Shown here piece after piece: positions 1 through 7,248 of a DNA stretch of 64,000 nucleotides; within the stretch, counting starts at the first letter, position 1, and every line of letters starts with the position of its first letter. The notes under the pieces were generated by a model. That model had not been told where the DNA came from, did not search any database, and worked only from the letters and a program-made list of their open reading frames with translations. The DNA comes from Corynebacterium uterequi (GTDB lineage Bacteria > Actinomycetota > Actinomycetes > Mycobacteriales > Mycobacteriaceae), in NCBI RefSeq assembly GCF_001021065.1, contig NZ_CP011546.1:682001-746000 (forward strand). The letters run 5' to 3'. The translations under genes and the position numbers were made by a program.

Positions 1-2
1 TG

Positions 3-3000
3 TGGTCGCTCAACAGCCTTGTGGAACGCGCTGGGCAGCAACCACTGCCCCTACCGGTGACAGGCGGCACGCCGCCGGACAGCGAGCAGTCAAGGGGAGT
101 GCGGGTGCTCTACATTTCCCCGCTTAAAGCCCTGGGCGTGGACGTGGAACGCAACCTTCGGGCCCCGCTGACCGGCATCACCCGCACCGCCGAGCGCTTG
201 GGGGTAGCGGTCCCGGACATCACCGTCGGGGTGCGTTCCGGAGACACCTCCTCGGCGGAGCGTTCCCGGCAGGTGCGGCGCCCGCCGGATATTCTCATCA
301 CCACGCCGGAATCCGCCTACCTCATGCTCACCTCCAAGGCGGCGTCGATCCTGGCGACGGTGGACACCGTCATCATCGACGAAATCCATGCCCTGGCCGG
401 CACAAAGCGGGGTGCGCACCTCGCGTTGAGCCTCGAACGGCTGCACCGGCTCACCCAACCCAACGGGGGATTCCAGCGCATTGGCCTGTCGGCAACGGTG
501 CGGCCGCTGAGCACGGTGGCGAACTTCCTGGGCGGGGACCGGCCGGTGGAGATCATCGCCCCCGCGGCGGCGAAGCAGTGGGAGCTCAGCGTCCGCGTTC
601 CGGTGGCGGACATGGCGGACCTGCCCACTCCGGAGGACGCCTCTACCATCGGCGACGCCATCGTCGACGATCCACTGGGCCTCAGCGGCGACGACGCCCA
701 CCCCGTCGACCTGGGCCCGGGTGGTGCCGAGTCCGCCCTGCCACAGCAGAAATCCATTTGGCCGTTCATCGAGCGCCAGCTCTACGAGGAGATTCAACGC
801 AACCGGGCGAGCCTAGTCTTCGTCAACTCCCGGCGAACCGCCGAACGGCTCACGAGTCGGCTCAACGAATTGTGGGCGCTGGAGCACGATCCCGAATCGC
901 TGTCACCACAGCTGCGCCGCGACCCCGCACAGCTGATGAAGTCCACCGACGTCGCCGGCACCGCCCCTCCCGTGCTCGCCCGCGCCCACCACGGCTCCGT
1001 GAGCAAAGATGAACGCGCCGCCACGGAGACCATGCTCAAAGAGGGCGCACTGCGGGCCGTGGTGTCCACGTCGTCGCTGGAGTTGGGCATTGACATGGGC
1101 GCCATCGACGCGGTCATCCAGGTGGAATCTCCGCCGTCGGTGGCCTCCGGGCTGCAGCGAGTTGGCCGCGCCGGGCACGCCGTCGGCGCCATCTCCCGCG
1201 GGGTGTTCTACCCCAAGCACCGCAGTGACCTGGTGCAATCGGCAGTGACGGTCACCCGGATGCGTTCCGGAGAGATCGAGGAGTTAAAGGTCCCCGCCAA
1301 TCCGCTTGACGTGCTCGTTCAGCACACTGTCGCAGCGGTGGCAGTGGAGGACCTCGACGTCGACGAGTGGTTCGCCACCGTCCGCCGAGCGTGGCCCTAC
1401 AAAGACCTCGCCCGCGACGTGTTCGACGCCGTCCTCGACCTGGTCAGCGGTGTGTATCCCTCGACCGACTTCGCCGAGCTCAAACCCCGCGTCATCTACG
1501 ACCGGGCGAGCAATACCTTGTCTGCTCGCCCCGGAGCACAGCGCGTGGCCGTCACCAATGCCGGCACCATCCCGGATCGCGGCATGTTCGGCGTGTTTCT
1601 CGCCAGCTCTGACGACTCTGGGCGAGGTCCGCGGCGCGTCGGCGAGCTTGACGAGGAAATGGTCTACGAATCCCGGGTCGGCGACGTGTTCACCCTCGGG
1701 GCGTCGAGTTGGCGCATCGAGGACATCACCCGCGACCAGGTGCTCGTCACCCCAGCTCCGGGGCACACCGGGCGATTGCCCTTCTGGTCCGGCGACTCCC
1801 TAGGCCGGCCTTACGAACTGGGCCGAGCGCTGGGCGCCTTCCGCCGTGAGGCCCACTCCGTGGCCCACGACGACGCGGCGCTCGCCGAGCTCACTCCCGA
1901 CCTGGATGAGTACGCCCGCGGCAACCTCGCGACGTTTCTCGTGGAACAAGCCGAGGCCACCGGCGTCGTCCCGGACGAAACGACGCTGGTCCTTGAGCGC
2001 TTCCGCGACGAGCTAGGGGATTGGCGCGTCGTGCTGCACACCCCTTTTGGCAAGGGGGTCAACGCCGCGTGGGCGCTGGCGGTGGGGGCCACCGTCGCCG
2101 CCCGCACCGGAATGGACGCGCAGGCGGTAGCCGGCGACGACGGCATCGTCTTGCGCCTGCCGGACGCCGACGCCGAACCCGGCGGGGACCTCTTCGTCTT
2201 CGACCCCGATGACATCGAGGACATCGTGACCGAGCAGGTAGGCGGCTCTGCCCTGTTCGCCTCCCGCTTCCGGGAATGTGCCGCCCGCGCTCTGCTCCTA
2301 CCGCGGCGCAACCCCGGTAAGCGCGCCCCGCTGTGGCAGCAGCGGCAGCGGGCTGAGCAGCTCCTCGACGTCGCCCGCAAGTACCCGTCCTTCCCCATCA
2401 TTTTGGAGACCGTGCGCGAGTGCTTGCGCGACGTGTACGACCTCCCCGCTCTTCGCGAAGTCATGGACCACCTCCAGCATCGACGGGTGCGCATCGCTGA
2501 GGTCACCACCGAGCAACCGTCGCCCTTCGCGTCGTCGCTGCTGTTCAATTACACCGGCGCGTTCATGTATGAAGGCGACACCCCGCTGGCGGAAAAACGC
2601 GCCGCCGCCCTCGCGCTGGATCCGGCGCTGTTGGCCAAACTGCTGGGCACCGTCGAGCTACGCGACCTGCTCGACGCGGAGGTCATCGCCGAAACGCATG
2701 ATCGGCTCAACTGGGTGGCCCGTGTCCGCACCCCGGAGGAGGTGGCCGACGCGCTGCGCATCATCGGACCCATCGACGTCGAACGGCTGCCTCATCACTG
2801 CGCCGATGGTCTCGCAGCGCTGGGGGAGCGGGCGGTCAGCGTCGTCGAACAGCACCTCGGTGATCGCGTCATGAGAGTGCGCATCGCCGGTCGCGAGCAC
2901 CTCGCTCAGTCCCTCGACGCCGCCCTGCTCCGCGATGGCCTCGGTGTCCCCGTGCCCCCCGGCATCCCGGCACAGCAAGCCACCATCGTCGACGCCCTCG

Positions 3001-4655
3001 AACAACTCATCACCCGGTGGGCGCGCACCCGCGGACCGTTCGTGCTGAGAGATCTCGCCGACGCGTTCGGCCTCGGCGCCGGCACCGCGCACAGCGCCCT
3101 GACCCAGCTGGCACGCGCCGGGAAGATCGTCGAGGGGCGCTACCGGCAGGGCGTCGACGACGCCGAATACATCGCCGCTGAGGTGCTCACAGTCATCCGG
3201 TCGCGCTCGCTGGCCGCGGCGCGGGCCGCCACCAAACCGGTGTCACAATCCACATTCGGGCGCTTTCTCCCCGACTGGCAGCAGGTTGCGCCCGTCGGCG
3301 AGCGCCCCCACCTGCGCGGCGCCGACGGGGTGTTCAGCGTCCTCGAACAGCTCGCCGGAGTGCGTCTGCCCGCCAGCGCCTGGGAGACGCTGGTGCTTCC
3401 GCAACGGGTGGGGGACTATTCCCCGCTGCACCTCGACGAGCTCACTTCCTCCGGCGAGATTCTCGTCGTCGGTGCCGGCAAGGCCGGGGCCAGCGACCCT
3501 TGGATCATGCTTCTGCCCGCCGATTACGCCCCTGAGCTCCTCGACGACGTGCTCGGCGGGCCCGAAGAACCCACCCTCAGCGCAGTGCAGCTAGCTATCG
3601 TCGAGGTGCTCGGCCGCGGCGGCGGGTTCCTCTTCGGCGAGCTGCGCGACGACATTGCTGCTTTCGCCCCGGCGACCCCGGACGAACTCCGTGAGGCGAT
3701 GTGGGGGCTCGTCGACGCCGGCATCATCGCCCCTGACGGCTTCGCGCCCATCCGCGCTCGCCTGGCGGGTGGATCGGGCCGGGCGGCGTCGGGTAGCGCC
3801 CACCGTTCGCGTCGACGGCCTGCCCGCTCCCGGTTACGCATGGGGCGCGCCGGGATGAATCGCCCGCAGACCCCACCGGATATGGTGGGCCGATGGTCGC
3901 TGGTCCCGCGGGCCAGCACGGACGCCACGACGAGGTCCTTGACCCGCGGCGAGATCTGGCTGGAACGCTACGGTGTGGTCACCCGGGGATCCATCGTGGC
4001 CGAGAATGTCCTCGGTGGGTTCGCTTTGGCCTACAAGGTCCTTAGCGGATTCGAGGAGTCGGGCAAGGCCATGCGCGGCTATGTGGTCGAGCAACTTGGC
4101 GCCGCGCAATTCTCCACGCCGGCCATCATCGACCGGATGCGCGCCGTGGCTGATAGCGGCGACGTCACGGGCTGGCCGTCCGGGACCCGCGACCCAGACC
4201 TGGTGGTCCTTGCGGCCGCCGACCCTGCCAACCCTTACGGTGCCGCCTTGCCGTGGCCGGAGACCGGCGGTTCGGCTCGGGTTTCCCGGGCGGCGGGGGC
4301 ACTGGTGGTGCTCGTCGACGGGCTGCTTATCGCCCACATCACCCGCGGTGGACGCACGGTGACCACCTTCTTTGATTCCCTGCCCGAGGTGGGGGAGAGC
4401 GCCGCCCGCCTATGGGAGCGCGTGGTGGGCGCCGTCGAAGACGTCGTGGGCCGGGGACTGATGAAACCGGTCACCGTGGAGAAGATCGACGCGGTCCCGG
4501 CGTTGGAGTCCCCGGCGGTGGCGGATCTGCGGGCGGCGGGCGCGAGCCTGAGCCCTCGGGGCATCCGCATCGGTGGGCGCGCGGCGGCCCCGCGTGGACC
4601 GCGGCGCGGCCGCAGCGTCACGGAAGCAATGGAGAGCTTGAACTTCGACGACTAG
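3..4655 (+). CDS. lhr: Lhr-type ATP-dependent DNA helicase (5' end cut by window edge)
   Basis: Superfamily 2 helicase of the Lhr family, which unwinds nucleic acid with ATP in DNA repair. The reading frame is open from the first bases (…LWSLNSLVERAG), so the true start and the Walker A motif lie upstream of the window. Visible motifs: Walker B box DEIH (nt 378-389), motif III LSATV, and QRVGRAGH (motif VI). After about 450 residues come the winged-helix and Lhr core regions and a long C-terminal extension ending SVTEAMESLNFDD. The visible part is 1550 codons, in line with the roughly 1500-residue actinobacterial Lhr proteins. The stop overlaps by 3-4 nt the stop of the convergent LysE-type gene. 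Family call is firm; biological role is inferred from the family. Confidence 0.93.
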   Translation, partial: WSLNSLVERAGQQPLPLPVTGGTPPDSEQSRGVRVLYISPLKALGVDVERNLRAPLTGITRTAERLGVAVPDITVGVRSGDTSSAERSRQVRRPPDILITTPESAYLMLTSKAASILATVDTVIIDEIHALAGTKRGAHLALSLERLHRLTQPNGGFQRIGLSATVRPLSTVANFLGGDRPVEIIAPAAAKQWELSVRVPVADMADLPTPEDASTIGDAIVDDPLGLSGDDAHPVDLGPGGAESALPQQKSIWPFIERQLYEEIQRNRASLVFVNSRRTAERLTSRLNELWALEHDPESLSPQLRRDPAQLMKSTDVAGTAPPVLARAHHGSVSKDERAATETMLKEGALRAVVSTSSLELGIDMGAIDAVIQVESPPSVASGLQRVGRAGHAVGAISRGVFYPKHRSDLVQSAVTVTRMRSGEIEELKVPANPLDVLVQHTVAAVAVEDLDVDEWFATVRRAWPYKDLARDVFDAVLDLVSGVYPSTDFAELKPRVIYDRASNTLSARPGAQRVAVTNAGTIPDRGMFGVFLASSDDSGRGPRRVGELDEEMVYESRVGDVFTLGASSWRIEDITRDQVLVTPAPGHTGRLPFWSGDSLGRPYELGRALGAFRREAHSVAHDDAALAELTPDLDEYARGNLATFLVEQAEATGVVPDETTLVLERFRDELGDWRVVLHTPFGKGVNAAWALAVGATVAARTGMDAQAVAGDDGIVLRLPDADAEPGGDLFVFDPDDIEDIVTEQVGGSALFASRFRECAARALLLPRRNPGKRAPLWQQRQRAEQLLDVARKYPSFPIILETVRECLRDVYDLPALREVMDHLQHRRVRIAEVTTEQPSPFASSLLFNYTGAFMYEGDTPLAEKRAAALALDPALLAKLLGTVELRDLLDAEVIAETHDRLNWVARVRTPEEVADALRIIGPIDVERLPHHCADGLAALGERAVSVVEQHLGDRVMRVRIAGREHLAQSLDAALLRDGLGVPVPPGIPAQQATIVDALEQLITRWARTRGPFVLRDLADAFGLGAGTAHSALTQLARAGKIVEGRYRQGVDDAEYIAAEVLTVIRSRSLAAARAATKPVSQSTFGRFLPDWQQVAPVGERPHLRGADGVFSVLEQLAGVRLPASAWETLVLPQRVGDYSPLHLDELTSSGEILVVGAGKAGASDPWIMLLPADYAPELLDDVLGGPEEPTLSAVQLAIVEVLGRGGGFLFGELRDDIAAFAPATPDELREAMWGLVDAGIIAPDGFAPIRARLAGGSGRAASGSAHRSRRRPARSRLRMGRAGMNRPQTPPDMVGRWSLVPRASTDATTRSLTRGEIWLERYGVVTRGSIVAENVLGGFALAYKVLSGFEESGKAMRGYVVEQLGAAQFSTPAIIDRMRAVADSGDVTGWPSGTRDPDLVVLAAADPANPYGAALPWPETGGSARVSRAAGALVVLVDGLLIAHITRGGRTVTTFFDSLPEVGESAARLWERVVGAVEDVVGRGLMKPVTVEKIDAVPALESPAVADLRAAGASLSPRGIRIGGRAAAPRGPRRGRSVTEAMESLNFDD

Positions 4656-5305
4656 CCGACGGCCGTGGTCACGCCGTGGACGATCATCCACGCGCCGAGG
4701 GCGGCGAATACGACGCCCGTGGCGAGGTCGATGTGCCCGGCATAGCGGTGCATCACCGGTGCGATGCGGCCAATGGCAAGCGCAATGGAGCAGAACCAGG
4801 CCAATCCGACGACGAGAACGGTGCCGAAGATGACCCCGATCCACCAGGCGCCGAGCCCGGGTTGAACAAACTGGGAGAACACCGCGGTGAAGAACAACAC
4901 CGCCTTCGGGTTAGCCAGGTTCGTGCTCACCCCGGCCCGGTACCCCTGGGCGAGGCTCAGGTTGCGCGGGGGCGCTGTTTCCTCGGGCAGTCCCTGCTGG
5001 GAGGAGGGAGAGCGCACGTTCCTCACTCCGGAGCGCAAGGAGGAGAAGCCCAGGTATGCGATATAGGCCCCGCCGGCGATTTGCAGCGCACCGAACCATC
5101 CCGGTGAGGCGGTCAGTATGGCTCCGACGCCCAGCAGGGACAGCAGTGCCCAGCCGGCGTTGCCGGTCATGATGCCGGCGGCGCAGGCTACTCCGGCGCG
5201 CTGCGATTTAAGGGAGGTGCGGAGCACCTGCACCACGTCGGGGCCGGGGGAGGCGATTGCCGCCACCCATACGCCGAGCAAGGTGAGGTAAGAGGACGCG
5301 TCCAT
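4652..5305 (-). CDS. LysE/RhtB-family amino-acid exporter
   Basis: Inner-membrane exporter of 217 residues with about six hydrophobic segments. The N-terminus (MDASSYLTLLGVWVAAIASP, followed by GPDVVQVLR) is the hallmark of the LysE/RhtB/ArgO superfamily, whose members export lysine, arginine, homoserine or threonine. The substrate cannot be told. The start is supported by a -10 box TACGCT (minus strand, 5314-5319) 8 nt before ATG, so the mRNA is probably leaderless. It is divergent from hipBA, and the first of three hipB-type palindromes lies about 80 bp upstream of this start, so HipB might also affect it; that is speculation. Confidence 0.85.
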   Translation of the reverse strand: MDASSYLTLLGVWVAAIASPGPDVVQVLRTSLKSQRAGVACAAGIMTGNAGWALLSLLGVGAILTASPGWFGALQIAGGAYIAYLGFSSLRSGVRNVRSPSSQQGLPEETAPPRNLSLAQGYRAGVSTNLANPKAVLFFTAVFSQFVQPGLGAWWIGVIFGTVLVVGLAWFCSIALAIGRIAPVMHRYAGHIDLATGVVFAALGAWMIVHGVTTAVG

Positions 5306-5313
5306 GAGCGGAT

Positions 5314-5319
5314 AGCGTA
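5314..5319 (-). promoter_or_regulatory. -10 box of the LysE-type gene, leaderless
   Basis: TACGCT on the minus strand, 8 nt before the ATG at 5305. It fits the corynebacterial -10 pattern TANNNT; no Shine-Dalgarno sequence precedes the ATG. Confidence 0.5.
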
Positions 5320-5384
5320 TCAGCGGGTGCAGCGGTACGGCTTCGCCGGAGGCGACGGCGCCTTGCCCTCAATCGTCAGGCGAG

Positions 5385-5408
5385 TAACCGGCACGATCGT
5401 GCCGGTTA
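5385..5408. promoter_or_regulatory. hipBA operator O1 (24-bp perfect palindrome)
   Basis: Perfect palindrome whose core is CGGCACGATCGTGCCG, extended by TAAC/GTTA on its two sides. It is the longest of three copies upstream of hipB. Its centre lies 61 bp from that of O2. Likely bound by the XRE-type antitoxin HipB, inferred from position and from the known autorepression of hipBA operons. Confidence 0.7.
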
Positions 5409-5449
5409 TGCCTCTGGTTTGATACTGGCTCGGGCCAGATCTTGGAATT

Positions 5450-5465
5450 CGGCACGATCGTGCCG
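5450..5465. promoter_or_regulatory. hipBA operator O2 (16-bp palindrome)
   Basis: CGGCACGATCGTGCCG, identical to the core of O1 and O3. The centre falls between 5457 and 5458, exactly 61 bp from the centres of O1 and O3. It lies upstream of the -35 region of the predicted hipB promoter. Confidence 0.7.
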
Positions 5466-5495
5466 GTTTGGTAGCGCTTGCGTGCGCGGCGGGCC

Positions 5496-5501
5496 TACTA
5501 T
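5496..5501 (+). promoter_or_regulatory. Predicted -10 box of the hipBA promoter
   Basis: TACTAT, between operators O2 and O3, so transcription would start near 5508 just before O3. No convincing -35 box is seen at 16-18 bp. Binding of HipB to O3 would block this start. Confidence 0.45.
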
Positions 5502-5510
5502 AGCCGATAT

Positions 5511-5526
5511 CGGCACGATCGTGCCG
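5511..5526. promoter_or_regulatory. hipBA operator O3 (16-bp palindrome)
   Basis: CGGCACGATCGTGCCG again, centred between 5518 and 5519. It ends 26 bp before the hipB GTG start and overlaps the expected transcription start, a position suited to repression. Confidence 0.7.
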
Positions 5527-5551
5527 GTTCGTGGAAGGAGGTCCTCAGGCG

Positions 5552-5791
5552 GTGGAAGCACACGAGGTAGGCGAGTTTGTTCGTAGCCAGCGCATCAAGC
5601 AGGGAATGACACAGCTTGACGTGGCGGAGCTGTCCGAAGTTTCGGAGCGCTTTATCCGCGAATTGGAGACCGGTAAGCCGACGGTAAGGCTGGATAAGAC
5701 CATTGCCGTTCTCGGCGTGTTGGGCTTCGATCTCACCTGTGAGATCCACAACGCGAACTTCAGTAACTCCCTGCGCATGGGGGCCCGGTGA
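5552..5791 (+). CDS. hipB: HipB-type XRE antitoxin and autorepressor
   Basis: Small helix-turn-helix protein (79 residues) that in known systems neutralises the HipA kinase and represses its own operon. The HTH reads QRIKQGMTQLDVAELSEVSE, followed by RFIRELETGKPTVRLDKTI, typical of HipB-like XRE domains that fill almost the whole protein. The GTG at 5552 is chosen over the in-frame GTG at 5531 because a strong Shine-Dalgarno sequence GGAAGGAGGT (5533-5542) lies 9 nt before it. The 3' end overlaps hipA by 4 nt (GTGA), implying translational coupling. The promoter carries three palindromic operators. Confidence 0.9.
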   Translation: MEAHEVGEFVRSQRIKQGMTQLDVAELSEVSERFIRELETGKPTVRLDKTIAVLGVLGFDLTCEIHNANFSNSLRMGAR

Positions 5792-6966
5792 CCGTGGTGG
5801 CGGATGTCTACGTCGGCGATGTGCTGGCTGCCACGCTTACTGCGCTGGAAGGCGGCATCACGCAGTTTGCCTACACCTCCCACGCATTGGAAAACAATGG
5901 GCCTGTTGTTGCCTCCACTCTTCCTCTGAGTGCGGAGCCTGTGTTGACCGCCGGCGGGGCGCTTCCCGCGTTTTTTGCCAATCTTCTGCCGGAAGGGCGC
6001 CGGCTATCCACCTTGAAGCGTGCCGCGAAGGCCTCGCTGGATGACGAACTCGCCCTCCTGCTGGCGGTAGGTTCTAACACTGTGGGAAATGTGTCAGTTG
6101 TTCCTGCCGGACGCACTCCCGATCCATCAGTGGCACAGATTGACATGACGGCGGACCTGGATTTCACCACTGTTCTCACCGCAGCCGGGGTCAACGATCC
6201 CGCCGCTTTGGCCGGTGCTCAGGACAAAGCGTCGGCACGTACGATCGCCGTGCCCGTCGGCGGCGTGTCGCAGAGCTTCATTCTCAAGGTCTCTCCGCCG
6301 GAATATCCATTTCTGGTCGAAAATGAAGCAGCGTGTTATGAGATCGCGCGGCGCCTGCCCTCTGCCTGGCTACGGCTCGCAGAGGTCGAAGTCATTCATG
6401 ACAAATTTGGCAGATCCGGCCTGCTGGTCACCCGTTTCGACCGGGCTGGATCTCACCGATACCCGGTGGAAGATGCTGCTCAGCTGCTCAATCTGCACCC
6501 GGGTCAGAAGTACTCGACCACGATGGAAGAGATTGTCAAGGCGGTGTGTGCGGTGGTGGTGTCGCCGACGAGGGCGAAGCGCACGATAGCTCTCATGGTG
6601 GCTCTCGCCTGGCTTACCGGAAATGGTGATATGCATGCGAAAAATATCTCGGTCATAGATACTGGCGCGGGCTATGATGTTGCGCCGGTCTACGATATTC
6701 CCTCAACTCTCGTCTATGGGGACTCAACTCTTGCGCTTCCGGTCCAGGGCGCCAAAGACAACATCAGCGCGAAGAAATTCCTTGCCTTCACTGACGATAT
6801 AGGGCTGCCGCGAGCTGTCGGTGAGCGCATTATCGCGCGAGCCCTCACCGTTACGGAGGATGCGGCCGAGATCATCCTCGACTCCGGCCGCTTCGACGCC
6901 CGGCGCAGCCGGGATGTTCGCCGGGTGCTGGCGCGCCGGCGGCGCCTGTTCACAACCTCGGCTTAG
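5788..6966 (+). CDS. hipA: HipA-type serine/threonine kinase toxin
   Basis: Toxin kinase of 392 residues. E. coli HipA phosphorylates glutamyl-tRNA synthetase and causes growth arrest and persistence; the target here is unknown. The N-terminal subdomain (couple_hipA type, with a PAFFANLLPEG segment) is followed by the kinase core: a catalytic loop NGDMHAKN with Asp and Asn, and a metal-binding YDVAPVYDIPST segment. Both catalytic elements look intact, so the toxin is probably active. Start GTG overlaps the hipB stop. It is shorter than E. coli HipA (about 440 residues). Co-transcribed with and controlled by hipB. Confidence 0.93.
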   Translation: MTVVADVYVGDVLAATLTALEGGITQFAYTSHALENNGPVVASTLPLSAEPVLTAGGALPAFFANLLPEGRRLSTLKRAAKASLDDELALLLAVGSNTVGNVSVVPAGRTPDPSVAQIDMTADLDFTTVLTAAGVNDPAALAGAQDKASARTIAVPVGGVSQSFILKVSPPEYPFLVENEAACYEIARRLPSAWLRLAEVEVIHDKFGRSGLLVTRFDRAGSHRYPVEDAAQLLNLHPGQKYSTTMEEIVKAVCAVVVSPTRAKRTIALMVALAWLTGNGDMHAKNISVIDTGAGYDVAPVYDIPSTLVYGDSTLALPVQGAKDNISAKKFLAFTDDIGLPRAVGERIIARALTVTEDAAEIILDSGRFDARRSRDVRRVLARRRRLFTTSA

Positions 6967-7062
6967 TGACGGCAATCGCTGCGTCTCTAGCCCCGAACGG
7001 GTGGCCTGCTAGGGGCTGGTGGGTTAGCCAGTTAGAGTGCTGGTTAACACCAATTCGTATCC

Positions 7063-7107
7063 GGATTGTTACTTTGTCGGTATCACCCGTTGCAAAGGCA
7101 AGACCTG
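7063..7107 (+). promoter_or_regulatory. RAT site (ribonucleic antiterminator) for the BglG-type protein
   Basis: The leader of the PTS operon holds GGATTGTTACT (7063-7073) and AAAGGCAAGACCT (7094-7106), the two conserved sides of the BglG/LicT/SacY RAT hairpin. Its 3' side overlaps the 5' arm of the terminator stem that starts at 7100, so RAT and terminator are mutually exclusive. This is the classic BglG antitermination layout, and the cognate antiterminator is encoded two genes downstream. Confidence 0.85.
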
Positions 7108-7193
7108 GAGGAATGACGGTGCATTCCCAACCCGCGGAGCCAGTCTGCGGTGTGGTAGCGCACCCGTTATTCCCTCCGGGTCTTTCGTCTTTT
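7100..7193 (+). terminator. Leader terminator controlled by antitermination
   Basis: The 5' arm (about 7100-7122) and the 3' arm (about 7160-7184) are nearly complementary over some 23 positions, with a few mismatches or bulges. A T-rich tract (TCTTTT) follows at 7188-7193. The arms enclose about 37 nt. The 5' arm shares bases with the RAT, so antiterminator binding would prevent this stem. Confidence 0.75.
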
Positions 7194-7248
7194 CCGGGCT
7201 GGTTATCACCGCGCACGGGACAATTCGCATGATCCAAGGAGGGCAACC

